64,000 nucleotides of DNA, taken from DAIOEK01 sp964648485. GTDB lineage: Bacteria > Chloroflexota > Anaerolineae > Anaerolineales > Anaerolineaceae. Location: NCBI GenBank assembly GCA_964648485.1, contig CAZYOF010000018.1, forward strand, positions 4,821 to 68,820, written 5' to 3'. The translations under genes were made by a program, and so were the position numbers. How positions within the stretch are numbered: the first letter of the stretch is position 1; each line of letters opens with the position of its first letter. The notes under the pieces were generated by a model that was given only the letters and a program-made list of their open reading frames with translations, was not told where the DNA came from and did not search any database. Of this stretch, positions 46,291 through 55,400 are shown piece after piece.

Positions 46291-46948
46291 TTAGTCCCTC
46301 TATTCGGGTAAATTCTATAGATCATTGTTATCGTTGGAAAAAACAAGATTAACTATTCCTACCATTTTAGATTAACTCATCAGGTTCACTACCATTCAAC
46401 AAACCATTCACTAATTCTATAATTAATTCCAATAATAGACGATTTTTTCAACCTGCGACTGAAATAATTACATTGATAACTCGATGATTCGAAATAGTAA
46501 TATTTTTTAAAAAAATCAATATCAGGTCAAACTTAGAATTGACAGAATTTTTGATTAATTCACAAGAATTTCTTTTTTGAATATCAGATCTGATATTTAG
46601 TTTGGTTTGATTATCCACAAAATTCATCTCTGCAATTAACGTAAGAATAACAAATTCTTGACATATTAATAAAATCCCCATCTATTCGATCATCCATGAA
46701 TATACCCGAATATGATTATCTGTACTCAAAAAATTGATAAATACTCCTTTGGACAAATGAAATATCAGTTGACTGGGCAAAATCATCAGACAATCTGAAA
46801 TTAAATATTTGGAAACAATTAAAAATAATTTATTTTTGCTATTATGCATTTAAAGGGAAATCTAAAAAATGGGAAACAACAATTTACCAGATGAAAAATA
46901 TTGTAAATCCACCATCATTATCGTCTTGAGTATTGCAAGGAGTATCTT
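46291..46948. other. AT-rich divergent intergenic region
   Basis: About 660 bases between the DISARM-like operon and the HTH/zinc protein gene. It must carry both promoters. An extended -10-like GCTATTAT lies near 46838. No small gene or hairpin of note was seen; the sequence is over 70% A/T by eye. Confidence 0.4.
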
Positions 46949-47362
46949 ATGGGTATTTTAGTTGAAAACATAATATTAACACAGCGAATTATTGCAAAAG
47001 CTCCGGGTCTACTTCATATGCGGTATAAGCTAACAGAAATCGCAGAAAAGCTGGATATAAATCCTCGCACAATTGCAGATTGGACGAATGCCGGATTACC
47101 TCATGAACGAGATGAGCGAGGTCATATTTGGATTATCGGTACTGAGTTTGCTTCTTGGGTGGAAGAAAAAAGATTAGCGAGAAAAAATCGGAATTCGCAT
47201 CAGAAACTTTCTGATAACCAAGTTTTTTGCCTTCGATGCAACAAACCAGTACTTCCTAAGAATCTTCAAATAATTACAGGAAATGGAAAGCAAATCTACA
47301 TAAAAGGCAACTGCCCAAAATGTGGTTGTAGTGTTAATCGTGGAGGAAGAAATAATGATTAG
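46949..47362 (+). CDS. HTH and zinc-ribbon protein, partner of recombinase
   Basis: 137 residues. MRYKLTEIAEKLDINPRTIADWTNAG is an excisionase/MerR-like helix-turn-helix. The C-terminal half has CLRCNKPV and CPKCGCSV, a four-Cys zinc ribbon. GCAAGGAGTATCTT precedes the ATG. It overlaps the following recombinase start by 8 bases, so the two are translated together. It may be a directionality factor or target-site adaptor for that recombinase (inference). Confidence 0.7.
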   Translation: MGILVENIILTQRIIAKAPGLLHMRYKLTEIAEKLDINPRTIADWTNAGLPHERDERGHIWIIGTEFASWVEEKRLARKNRNSHQKLSDNQVFCLRCNKPVLPKNLQIITGNGKQIYIKGNCPKCGCSVNRGGRNND

Positions 47363-48461
47363 ACGTGAAAACTGGTTAATGACTGAGGAATACCTTAAAG
47401 AACTAAAAGATTCTATTTCAGGAAAATCAGCTGATACTGTGGCTAGGTATGAATTTAGTTTACGCCCATTACTGTATTGGGCTGGCGAATTACCTTTTGA
47501 AGAAGCCTTTAGTACGCAGGAAGTACCATTTTCTGCTTATGTATCAAAGCTTCCAGCTAGACGGGGTGATGGCATTTTAGCGGCCGAATCACAGAAGAAG
47601 ATAGTGATTGTATCAAAAGTTTTTCTGGAATGGGCTATTGAGAAAAAACTCATCAATACAAAACGTATGCCCACCGATGCTATTTCAAAAATGGTCTACC
47701 CCAAAATCCTACCTTCTGCTGTTGACCCCGTCAGTGTTAGTGTGGATGAAGTGAAAAGGATTGCATCCATTGATGTTGGAAATGACCTAGCAATGATTCG
47801 TAATAAAGCAGTCATGTGCTTTGCGTTCCTCAGTGGCGCAAGAGCAGATGCAATAGCCAGTGCACCAATTTCATCAATCAACTTAGATAAAAGAGAATTC
47901 TCTCAATTAACTGAGCTTGGTGTGCGAACAAAGAACTCGAAATCAGCAATTACATACTTATTAAATATTCCTGAATTGCTTTCGGCGGTCAGAGAATGGG
48001 ATGATATTGTTCGAAAATCCTTACCGAGTACAGGGTTATGGTTTTCTCCGCTTGAAAGTAAATGGGGTGCATATACATTTTCTCAAAAATCCGCTGGAAT
48101 CCATAGAGCATCAGCTTTGGTTGACCAATTTAGAACATTTTATGAAAAAGTAGGAATGGCAGACCAATATAAATCTCCCCATAAATATCGTCATGGATTT
48201 GCCGTATTTGCATTAAGTAACTGCAGGAGCATGGCTGATTATCAGGCTGTTTCACGAAATCTGATGCATTCAAGCCTTACTGTAACCGATAAAATTTACG
48301 CGGTTATTGAAAGGGAAGATAGAAAGAAACGGATAGACAATATCTCCCAGATATATATGCCAACGTTCGATGATGAATTAGTCAATCACCTTTCAAAAAT
48401 CTGTCCTGAAGATAGGGCAAGAGCAATCCAGATATTAGCAGGAAAATTAGTTGAAGGATAA
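47355..48461 (+). CDS. Tyrosine recombinase (divergent)
   Basis: 368 residues. Catalytic residues are in LSGARADAIA (Arg), HKYRHGFA (His-x-x-Arg) and KIYAVI (Tyr nucleophile near residue 310). The usual second His block (LGH) reads NLMHSS. An N-terminal SAM-like core-binding domain spans about 10-110. GGAGGAAGAAATA supports the ATG at 47355 rather than an upstream in-frame Met. With the HTH/zinc protein it forms a two-gene mobility unit, convergent with the second recombinase only 10 bases away. Confidence 0.82.
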   Translation: MIRRENWLMTEEYLKELKDSISGKSADTVARYEFSLRPLLYWAGELPFEEAFSTQEVPFSAYVSKLPARRGDGILAAESQKKIVIVSKVFLEWAIEKKLINTKRMPTDAISKMVYPKILPSAVDPVSVSVDEVKRIASIDVGNDLAMIRNKAVMCFAFLSGARADAIASAPISSINLDKREFSQLTELGVRTKNSKSAITYLLNIPELLSAVREWDDIVRKSLPSTGLWFSPLESKWGAYTFSQKSAGIHRASALVDQFRTFYEKVGMADQYKSPHKYRHGFAVFALSNCRSMADYQAVSRNLMHSSLTVTDKIYAVIEREDRKKRIDNISQIYMPTFDDELVNHLSKICPEDRARAIQILAGKLVEG

Positions 48462-48471
48462 AATGTCGATA

Positions 48472-49485
48472 CTACAACCTCCAATTGTCTACTGGACTGG
48501 CTTTGCGGTGTGCTTGTTCTACATCTACCTGTGCTATGTTTGCATAATGGCGAACCATATCCAAACTACCATGTCCAAGCAAAGATTGAAGAGTAAAGAC
48601 ATCACCTCCCGACCTGAGGTAAGTAATAGCCATCGTATGTCGGAATTTATGTGGATGAGCTCCTTTAACACCAGCCCTTATTGCGATAGATACAATCAAC
48701 TGGCGCAGTGCATTTGGATTCAATGGCCTATCATATATTCCAATAAAAACCGGAGCTTCAGGATTATCCCCATCCTCCCGTTCGTTCAGATACCGCCAGA
48801 CAGCTCGTCTGGTGGATTTACCCATGTAGACCGTCCTACCTTTTCCCCCTTTCGCTCCGCCAACCACCCCATGCGATACTTCAACCTTACCGGTTTTTAT
48901 ATCAATATCTTTGATAGTAAGTTTACACAACTCCATTGCCCGCAATCCCGTATCCAAAAGTACCAGAATAATTGCTTGGTCTCGGTTAGCAGTAGGGCGT
49001 TTCATAGCGAATTTCTTTCGGTTGTAAGGCTGTGCTTCTCGAGAATAAGCACAAGCCTTCAACATTTTCTCAATCTCATCTTGTTTAAATACTTCGATAG
49101 GGGCGATTTTAAACTTTGGCGGAGGAACTTCACCCATGGGATTTGTAATCCGCAGTTCAGATTGTGCCCATCTAAAAAAGGCTGATAAACAAATCCAAAC
49201 ATTTCTTATTGTTTTTGGTGATAATGGGTGCGTCTTTCCACTAAATCTATGAGGTATGTAATCATTCCGCAGCCAGTTCAGATAAGATATGATATGTTTT
49301 GGATCAATTTCTCCAACAGAAATTTCGCCCGCATATTCATACCATTTTTCCAGTAGTCTGGAATACGAATCGATAGTCCTATATGAAAGGCCTTCCGCAT
49401 TTTTAAAGCTTATGAATCCATCAATTGCTTTACTCAAACATAATGACGAGCTCGAAGGTTTACGGTTCATTTCTTTTTCCTCCAT
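48472..49485 (-). CDS. Tyrosine recombinase/integrase, XerC/D-like
   Basis: 337 residues with all catalytic residues: GLRAMELC (Arg), HKFRHTMA (His-x-x-Arg), LLGHGSLD (His) and MVRHYANI (Tyr). A core-binding domain lies at about 20-130 (SKAIDGFISFKNAEGLSYRT). The gene reads away from a tRNA-Met 3' fragment 75 bases upstream, the usual place of an integrase beside its attachment site. A terminator lies between them. Confidence 0.88.
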   Translation of the reverse strand: MEEKEMNRKPSSSSLCLSKAIDGFISFKNAEGLSYRTIDSYSRLLEKWYEYAGEISVGEIDPKHIISYLNWLRNDYIPHRFSGKTHPLSPKTIRNVWICLSAFFRWAQSELRITNPMGEVPPPKFKIAPIEVFKQDEIEKMLKACAYSREAQPYNRKKFAMKRPTANRDQAIILVLLDTGLRAMELCKLTIKDIDIKTGKVEVSHGVVGGAKGGKGRTVYMGKSTRRAVWRYLNEREDGDNPEAPVFIGIYDRPLNPNALRQLIVSIAIRAGVKGAHPHKFRHTMAITYLRSGGDVFTLQSLLGHGSLDMVRHYANIAQVDVEQAHRKASPVDNWRL

Positions 49486-49523
49486 AGAAGTGAAAGTTGT
49501 TTACCGAAAACCTTCGGGCTATG

Positions 49524-49552
49524 AAAAAACCGGAGATTATTCATCTCCGGTT
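49524..49552 (-). terminator. Terminator after the tRNA-Met fragment
   Basis: Leftward, AACCGGAGA and TCTCCGGTT form a 9-bp stem with a TGAATAA loop, followed by six T. It ends transcription coming through the tRNA fragment and structured RNA A. Confidence 0.85.
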
Positions 49553-49560
49553 GCTTCTCA

Positions 49561-49603
49561 GTAGCGGGGAGTGGATTCGAACCACTGACCTCCGGGTTAT
49601 GAG
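49561..49603 (-). other. tRNA-Met(CAT) 3' fragment, att-like site
   Basis: Leftward it starts in the anticodon loop (CTCATAACCC), continues through the anticodon stem, variable loop and a perfect T-arm (GTGGTTCGAATCCAC), and ends in the acceptor strand CCCCGCTA. The 5' half of the tRNA is absent: no D-arm or AGCGGGG partner precedes it. Such a cut in the anticodon loop is typical of tyrosine-integrase attachment sites, and an integrase gene is 75 bases away. No second copy was noticed in the window. Confidence 0.75.
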
Positions 49604-49714
49604 AGATTTTCCTGGTTTCGGAACGTTTTTCACTCAGGCTCCGCATTTTAGCCTGGCCTGAGGGACGCTCTTCTGAAGAGGCCGGAGGATCTTTGGTTAC
49701 GAGTTATTAGTCGT

Positions 49715-49743
49715 ATGATAGCGACTTTTTATGACTGGGTCAA
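49715..49743 (-). promoter_or_regulatory. Sigma70 promoter of candidate RNA A
   Basis: -35 TTGACC (49738-49743), exactly 17 bases, -10 TATCAT (49715-49720). The start is expected near 49708. Confidence 0.7.
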
Positions 49744-49809
49744 GTAGTAGTTTTTTCGCGACCCGGAGGACGATGGTTGATTGTAATCTTTTTTGATTTT
49801 TTATGGGAA

Positions 49810-49832
49810 AAAGGGAAGCGACGCTTCCCTTT
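49810..49832. terminator. Perfect 11-bp palindromic terminator
   Basis: AAAGGGAAGCG-A-CGCTTCCCTTT, followed leftward by TTT. It lies 50 bases after the DUF3892 stop and ends the leftward pair of small genes. Confidence 0.75.
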
Positions 49833-49884
49833 ATTGACTATATTTTGTTGAGTTATTACATCTTGAGTTTCTCGACTTCCTCCT

Positions 49885-50187
49885 TTAAATTTGACAGTAC
49901 GGCAGACTATCAAGGTTGTTGTCCTCTACTGCATCAGCTGCTGACTTGATGTGATATTGTCGGCAATAGGTGCAGTAGTATTTTTCAACCCAAGCAGTCT
50001 TTCCACTTCGAGGGCCTAAAGTATAGAATCGGTCCCCATTATCCATCATTTGGATCACTTGCGATAAAGAAAACCGTTGGGAGTAATGATCGGTAGTTGT
50101 TCCTACCCCGATAGCCACGATATGAGCATGTTGTGGTGGCTGAGATGCAGGCTCTTGGTTCGTGCAAATAACACGATAGGTTGTCAT
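49885..50187 (-). CDS. DUF3892-like small protein
   Basis: 100 residues. YRVICTNQ...HAHIVAIGVGTTTDHYSQRFS, then VIQMMDNGDRFYTLGPRSGKTAWV, follow the DUF3892 pattern (I.a.....D....W....V...I..G..FY). A C-x-x-C (CTYCRQYH) follows, and the C-terminal extension is family-typical. AAAGGAATATCCA precedes the ATG. The function of the family is unknown; members are frequent in accessory DNA. It is 52 bases after the DUF2188-like gene. Confidence 0.7.
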   Translation of the reverse strand: MTTYRVICTNQEPASQPPQHAHIVAIGVGTTTDHYSQRFSLSQVIQMMDNGDRFYTLGPRSGKTAWVEKYYCTYCRQYHIKSAADAVEDNNLDSLPYCQI

Positions 50188-50239
50188 TGGATATTCCTTT
50201 GGTTATGTTTGAAATTGGTAATTAGGTGTTCGGTGGATG

Positions 50240-50476
50240 TCAATGCTTCTTATCCACTGGTGGACAAGGATCCTTTCCATAACTATCTTTATCCCTTATC
50301 GTTCCATCCTTCCTATGGATAACCACCTCTGATTCTTGATTCTTTGCTATATCACGAGCAATATCAATTGCTTGCGTTTGAGTGGAGGTCTCTTTTGTTA
50401 TTCTTGAGTTACCTTCACCACGAACTCCCCATTTGCCATTTGGCGTGGGAACAACATGTTGGTTTTTTCCTGGCAT
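50240..50476 (-). CDS. DUF2188-like small protein
   Basis: 78 residues from the ATG at 50476 (GGAGCAAAA upstream). HVVPTPNGKWGVRGEGNSRI, TQTQAIDIARDIAKNQESEV and VVIHRKDGTIRDKDSYGKDP match the DUF2188 core (hv.P...GWavk..g..ra......k.eAi..a+..a......l.vh..dG.i). The role is unknown; it is usually found in mobile or restriction loci. It is divergent from the BREX operon and its promoter region is shared. Confidence 0.75.
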   Translation of the reverse strand: MPGKNQHVVPTPNGKWGVRGEGNSRITKETSTQTQAIDIARDIAKNQESEVVIHRKDGTIRDKDSYGKDPCPPVDKKH

Positions 50477-50574
50477 TTTTGCTCCTGTATTGCATGAATT
50501 AGTTTGCATTGCACATTAATAGTAGCATATCTTTTTGTTAATTGCAAGTTTTAGTTGTCAATTTACCATTATTG

Positions 50575-50603
50575 TTGACATGGATAAACTTTGCTTCTAT
50601 AAT
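50575..50603 (+). promoter_or_regulatory. Consensus promoter of the BREX-3 operon
   Basis: -35 TTGACA (50575-50580), exactly 17 bases, -10 TATAAT (50598-50603): a full consensus sigma70 promoter 45 bases before the XRE gene. Such strength is surprising for a defence operon and suggests repression by the XRE protein. Confidence 0.85.
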
Positions 50604-50647
50604 TAAATAAATAACGCTCTGCTTATTTTCTATATATGAGGTGAGAA

Positions 50648-51040
50648 ATGGATCCCAAGGAGCTTGGTCGTCAAGTCTTGGCAAAGAGAAAAGAAAAGGG
50701 GTGGAGTCAGGAACAGCTCGGTGAGATGGCTGAAATCTCGCGAAATTATGTATCCCAAATAGAACGAGGCGAGGCAGAGAGTATTTCAATAAAAATTATC
50801 AATAAGTTAGCAATTGCTTTGGGTGTATCTCCATCAGATCTTGGTGAGTCTTCAACTCCTTCCACTGTTATGATTCCCCCCCCTTTACGCGAATTAGCGC
50901 TTCAGGACAATTTATCTTATGAGGTGATTGACAAATTAGTTAATATTCCAAGGAGGGGTAAAGAACCTAAATCTGTAGCCGAGTGGCGAGCCTTGTATGA
51001 AGCCATTAGTCCATTTATAAATGGGGATCATTTTGCATGA
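50648..51040 (+). CDS. XRE-family transcriptional regulator of the BREX operon
   Basis: 130 residues. The N-terminal helix-turn-helix is KGWSQEQLGEMAEISRNYVS followed by QIERGEAESIS, classic Cro/C1. The C-terminal half is helical and may dimerise. GAGGTGAGAA precedes the ATG. It overlaps the ImmA-like gene by 4 bases (ATGA). XRE plus ImmA-type protease pairs are known as induction switches (as in ICEBs1), so it probably represses the strong promoter just upstream. Confidence 0.88.
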   Translation: MDPKELGRQVLAKRKEKGWSQEQLGEMAEISRNYVSQIERGEAESISIKIINKLAIALGVSPSDLGESSTPSTVMIPPPLRELALQDNLSYEVIDKLVNIPRRGKEPKSVAEWRALYEAISPFINGDHFA

Positions 51041-51924
51041 AAGTGATCGATCCTGGTCTGATGTTCATTAATAAGCATGGGCAGTTCAATTCTGCCCAAG
51101 ATGTACTAGCCTATGCAGATTTCTTACTGGAAGAATCAGGTCAGGATCATGTTATCCCTGTTGATCTTTCTCTTATTTTTAAGTGTTTCCAAATTCCAAC
51201 ACCAATACAAAAACCACTTCCAGGTCAGCAGGGACTATTATTAGATGCCACCAATGGGATAGTAGTAATAAATTCGAACGATCCACCTAGTCGGCAAAAG
51301 TTCTCGCAAGCCCATGAATTAGTCGAGTTCCTTTTTAACTCATTACCCAATGAAAAAGAAATTGGCAATGGTTGGACGTTGAAAAAACCAGGGGGATTTA
51401 CTGAATCAATGAAAGAGTATTTGTGTAATCGGACAGCTGCAAACTTATTAATGCCACCTGTATACGTGACTAATCAAATAAACCAGCATGGTGCAAATTT
51501 TGATTGCGCCCGAATAATTTCAAGTGAGTGCGAGATCTCACTATCAGCTGCGCTCGTTCAGGTTGCTAGAACTAGCCGGGGAAATCATTCTGTTGTTCTA
51601 TGGAAGCTGAAGAATAAACCTTCTGAAATAAAGAATGAAGTTTCGAATGCTCAATTAGGATTATTTGATGATTCAAGATCCCTTCCAGCGATGAAGCTAC
51701 GAGTCGAATGGTCAATGGGAAGTGAGAGTGCACCATTTATTCCAAAAGACAAATCGGTAGAAGAAACCTCGCTAATTTTCAAAGCTTGTCAAACAGGATC
51801 TTTTACATCGGGAGAAGAACGTTTGTGTCTGGACGGTAGAAAATCACGAGTGTTTCGGACCGAGAATCTACCGTTTCGCATGAATGGTGGAACGCAGGTG
51901 TTATCATTGATTGAACATATTTAA
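51037..51924 (+). CDS. ImmA/IrrE-like protein with altered zinc motif
   Basis: 295 residues. FSQAHELVEFLF (His93, Glu94) stands where ImmA/IrrE proteases have HExxH, but the second His is Glu97 (HELVE). The downstream helix MKEYLCNRTAANLLMPP keeps the family's E...AN.LLMP pattern. With one zinc ligand replaced, it may bind metal differently or be an inactive sensor. The C-terminal 110 residues are an extra domain I do not recognise. Coupled to the XRE regulator, it may relieve repression of the BREX operon after a phage or DNA-damage signal (inference). Confidence 0.72.
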   Translation: MKVIDPGLMFINKHGQFNSAQDVLAYADFLLEESGQDHVIPVDLSLIFKCFQIPTPIQKPLPGQQGLLLDATNGIVVINSNDPPSRQKFSQAHELVEFLFNSLPNEKEIGNGWTLKKPGGFTESMKEYLCNRTAANLLMPPVYVTNQINQHGANFDCARIISSECEISLSAALVQVARTSRGNHSVVLWKLKNKPSEIKNEVSNAQLGLFDDSRSLPAMKLRVEWSMGSESAPFIPKDKSVEETSLIFKACQTGSFTSGEERLCLDGRKSRVFRTENLPFRMNGGTQVLSLIEHI

Positions 51925-51934
51925 GGAGGGGGAA

Positions 51935-52414
51935 TTGTCCAATTATTCATTTGAATCAATACTTGCACAACCTTATGATTGTTTGGTTTTGGTACATCCA
52001 CAAGTTCAAATTCTGGATGAAATTTCAGAAAAAATTCAATCCTTTGGGGTTATGCATCTCAATGTAAGCAAGGAATTGAGTAATGCATTGATGACAATCC
52101 CAACCAACGAACGTGGACTGTTTGCGGAAGAGTGGTTAAAGAACCTTCTCAGAGAATTAAAAGAAAAACCGGTATTATGTTCTCACCCTGATCTCTTCTT
52201 TCATCCTTCGCTTAAAATTGATTTTTTCACATTGATCCGTCAAGTCGCTCGAATAAAACAAGTCATTATTCTCTGGCCAGGAGAATATTCTAAAGATACA
52301 CTCACCTACGCCATTCCAGATCATCATCATTATAAAGTCTGGAAAATTTCTGAATCACTGTTAATTCAACCTAAAATCTTGATCTATCCTATCTCTGCTG
52401 CACAAGGAGCATAA
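51935..52414 (+). CDS. brxF: BREX-3 protein BrxF, Walker A lost
   Basis: 159 residues from a TTG at 51935, which has AGGAGGGGGAA directly upstream; an in-frame ATG at 51911 has none. LNVSKELSNALMTIPTNERG, then SHPDLFFHPSLKIDFFTLIR, then VIILWPGEYSKDTLTYAIPD match BrxF landmarks (lN..LS..L.......R; LFdp.L..dpl.ll; aWpG....L.YA.p.H). The usual N-terminal P-loop GxPGSGKT is replaced by VLVHPQVQILDEI, so ATP binding by this site looks lost. It stands directly before brxC, as in BREX type 3. BrxF is a small AAA-like partner of unknown step. Confidence 0.78.
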   Translation: MSNYSFESILAQPYDCLVLVHPQVQILDEISEKIQSFGVMHLNVSKELSNALMTIPTNERGLFAEEWLKNLLRELKEKPVLCSHPDLFFHPSLKIDFFTLIRQVARIKQVIILWPGEYSKDTLTYAIPDHHHYKVWKISESLLIQPKILIYPISAAQGA

Positions 52415-52417
52415 ACT

Positions 52418-55400
52418 ATGCTGTATCGAGACCTCGTCCAATTTACACCCATTGAATCTATCATCCAATTGCGCGACGCAGAAAAAGAACCTGCGGCGAA
52501 AAGTCTTGTGCAAACATATGTGATATCAGACGCCATGGCGAATAAGCTAGTCGATATGGCTTTTCCACAATTGCAATTTGAACGACCACAAGATAACAAG
52601 GGTGTCTTAATTGTTGGTAATTACGGCACTGGTAAGAGCCACTTGATGTCTGTAATTTCAGCAATTGCGGAAAGATCTGAGCTAAAAGATCAATTGACCA
52701 ATGAAAAGGTAAAGGATGCTTCAGGAATTTTTGCGGGTAAGTTCAAAGTTGTCCGTGTAGAGATTGGTAGTGTAACCCGAGGTTTACGAGAAATCTTGCT
52801 AGATGAACTCCAGTCCGCTCTCAATACATGGGGGGTATCTTTTACATTTCCTTCGGCTGATCAAGTAAATAATAATAAAACCGTCATTATTCAAGCAGTA
52901 GCTGCATTTCAGGAAAAATATCCCGGGATGGGAATTCTGTTGGTTGTAGATGAATTATTGGATTATCTACGCACCCGTGAACAGCGCGCTTTAATACTCG
53001 ACTTGGGGTTCTTAAGAGAATTAGGTGAAGTGGCCGCATCCTGTCCTTTCCGGTTTATGGGTGGCTTACAAGAGACTTTGTTTGAAAATCCACGATTCAG
53101 TTTTGTGGCAGAACAGCTACGCCGTGTTAAAGATCGTTTTGAGCAAATCAATATTGCCCGCGAAGATATTACTTTCGTTGTTTCTCAACGGTTGCTTAAA
53201 AAGACAGATACACAAAAAGCCAAGATCACTGACTATTTACGGAAATTTGCGCCCCTGTACAAATCTATGGCTGATCGCTTAGATGAATATGTGGATCTCT
53301 TTCCTATTCACCCGGTTTATGTCGAAACGTTTGAAAACCTGGCTATTGCTGAAAAACGTCAGGTATTGAAAACATTCAGTACAGCGATCCGATCTGTTTT
53401 GGATCAGGAAGTTCCCCCTGACCAGCCTGGTTTAATTTCTTATGATCAGTATTGGAAATTGATCCAAGACGATCCCAGCTTACGCAGCATTGATGATATC
53501 TCTCGCGTGATTCAAAAAAGCAATATTCTGGAGGGATTGATCCAAAATGCCTATACCCGTCCCAACCTTAAGGAGATGGCAATCCGAATCATTCGGGCGT
53601 TGAGTGTGCAACGGCTGGCCACGAGCGATGTGTTTGTGCCTCTTGGTGTGACAGCAGAAAGTCTACGAGACGGTTTGTGCCTTTTCCAACGCTTGCCGGC
53701 GGAGACAAATAATGCGGACTTCTTGTTGGATCAGGTCCAGGTTGCATTGAAAGAAATGATGAAGACCGTTCAAGGTCAATTCTTATCCTATAATTCCGAA
53801 AATGGTCAATATTACCTGGACTTGAAAAAGGCAGTAGATTTTGATCAAAAAATCCATGAACGCGGCGACTTTATGGATAAGTCAGACCTTAACACCTATT
53901 TTTATGATGCCTTGCGTCAAGCACTCAATCTAAGCGACTCTACATATCTCACAGGATACAGTATCTGGTTCTATGAATTGCCATGGGCAAACCATAAAGC
54001 AACCCGTCCTGGTTATTTATTCTTCGGACCACCGGATGAACGAACTACAGCTCAACCGCCGCGAGATTTCTATATTTATTTCCTCCCACCATTCTCGAAT
54101 CGATCCTTCAATGACCAAAAGTTGTCCGATGAAATAATCTTCTATCTTACCGGTTTGGATCATGAATTTGAAGAAAAAATACGCCTATATGCGGGCGCAC
54201 GGTCTATGGCGAATGAATCTACCGAATACCGAACAGAATACTCCAACAAAGCTGAAACGAATTTCCGCTACTTGATGCGCTGGCTGCAAGACCATTTAGT
54301 GGAGAAATTGCACATCATCTATCAAGGTGTCGATGAACCTATTCAATCCGTCCTAACACGTATGCATAGCACTGCCAGTCAGAATGTTGAAGAACTGATC
54401 CGCCTGATTTCCTCACACTTATTCTCGCCTGAATTTGAGGACCGCTACCCTGATTATCCAAAGTTCACAAGATTAAGCCAACCCGTGACCGAAACCGCAC
54501 GAGCCAATAGCGCCATGGAAGCGATTCGCCGTCTATGCGGTCGTACTTCCAACTTGGGTTCAGGTGTCTTGGAAGGATTAGGTATCCTGGATGAGCAAGG
54601 CAACATCCGGCCTTATGACTCTCCCTATACAGGACATTTCCTAAAGCTACTCAACGACAAACCTGAGGGTCAGGTGATCAATCGCGGTGAAGTGATTGAA
54701 CTGATGGCAGGCGGAATCCAACCGGTGGAAAAAGATTTGAAATTTAACCTGGAGCCAGAGTGGGTCTCAGTTATTTTGTCGGCTTTAGTATATAACGGGG
54801 ATATTGTTCTTAGCCTGGACGGCCGCGAAGAATTGGATGCCGGCTCATTGGAACGCGCCTTAACCCGCTCAATGACCGATATCATCAACTTCCGGTTCTA
54901 CAAACGCCCACGTACATTACCCATCAACCTGTGGAGCATGATTTTCGAAGGATTAGGATTACAGCCCGGCCTGGTACGGGATGAAAATACACGAGAAAAT
55001 GCAGTAACTGAATTACAGCGGCTGGTACATGCAGAATTAGAAATGGTCGTACAACTGCAAAACCGGTTGGAACAGGGTGCGCAACTATGGAACACACCGA
55101 TCTTCACTGACAGGTTAACCTTTGTCGTGGAACAAGGTACTGTGGTAGGCAGCGATGCTCCAGATTTTTCTCTATCCAGCATGGATCTTTTACCCGGCCT
55201 ACGCGGATATAAACAATTTTTGGAAGAATTGAATAAATACACCACTGTCGGAAAATTGCGAAATCTGCGCTATACCCCTGGGCAAATTCAGGAAAATTTG
55301 GAGTACCGGCTCACCGTTCAACGTGCGCGCCAACTTTTAGATGCAGTCAATCAAATCCAACCTTACACCACGTACTTGGCTGAAGCCCAGGCAAATTTAC

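Larger units (their letters stand above)
49524..49708 (-). ncRNA. Candidate structured RNA A, ends through the tRNA fragment
   Basis: A promoter (next entry) points leftward into hairpins CTCT-TCTGA-AGAG and CTCAGG...CCTGAG, then through the tRNA-Met fragment to a terminator. No open frame explains it. Four blocks (CGTAA, CCGG, GTCC, AATGCGG, read leftward) recur in candidate RNA B with nearly equal spacing. CCTCCGG near its 5' end can also pair with CCGGAGG of the tRNA fragment. I do not recognise a named RNA family. Confidence 0.5.

Noticed and set aside
46448..46681. Leftward 77-codon frame in the AT-rich gap before the HTH/zinc gene
   Set aside because: No ribosome site, composition like non-coding AT-rich DNA, no recognisable protein pattern.
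49561..49603. Complete functional tRNA-Met gene
   Set aside because: The D-arm, the 5' anticodon-stem strand context and the 5' acceptor strand are absent upstream; only the 3' half is present.
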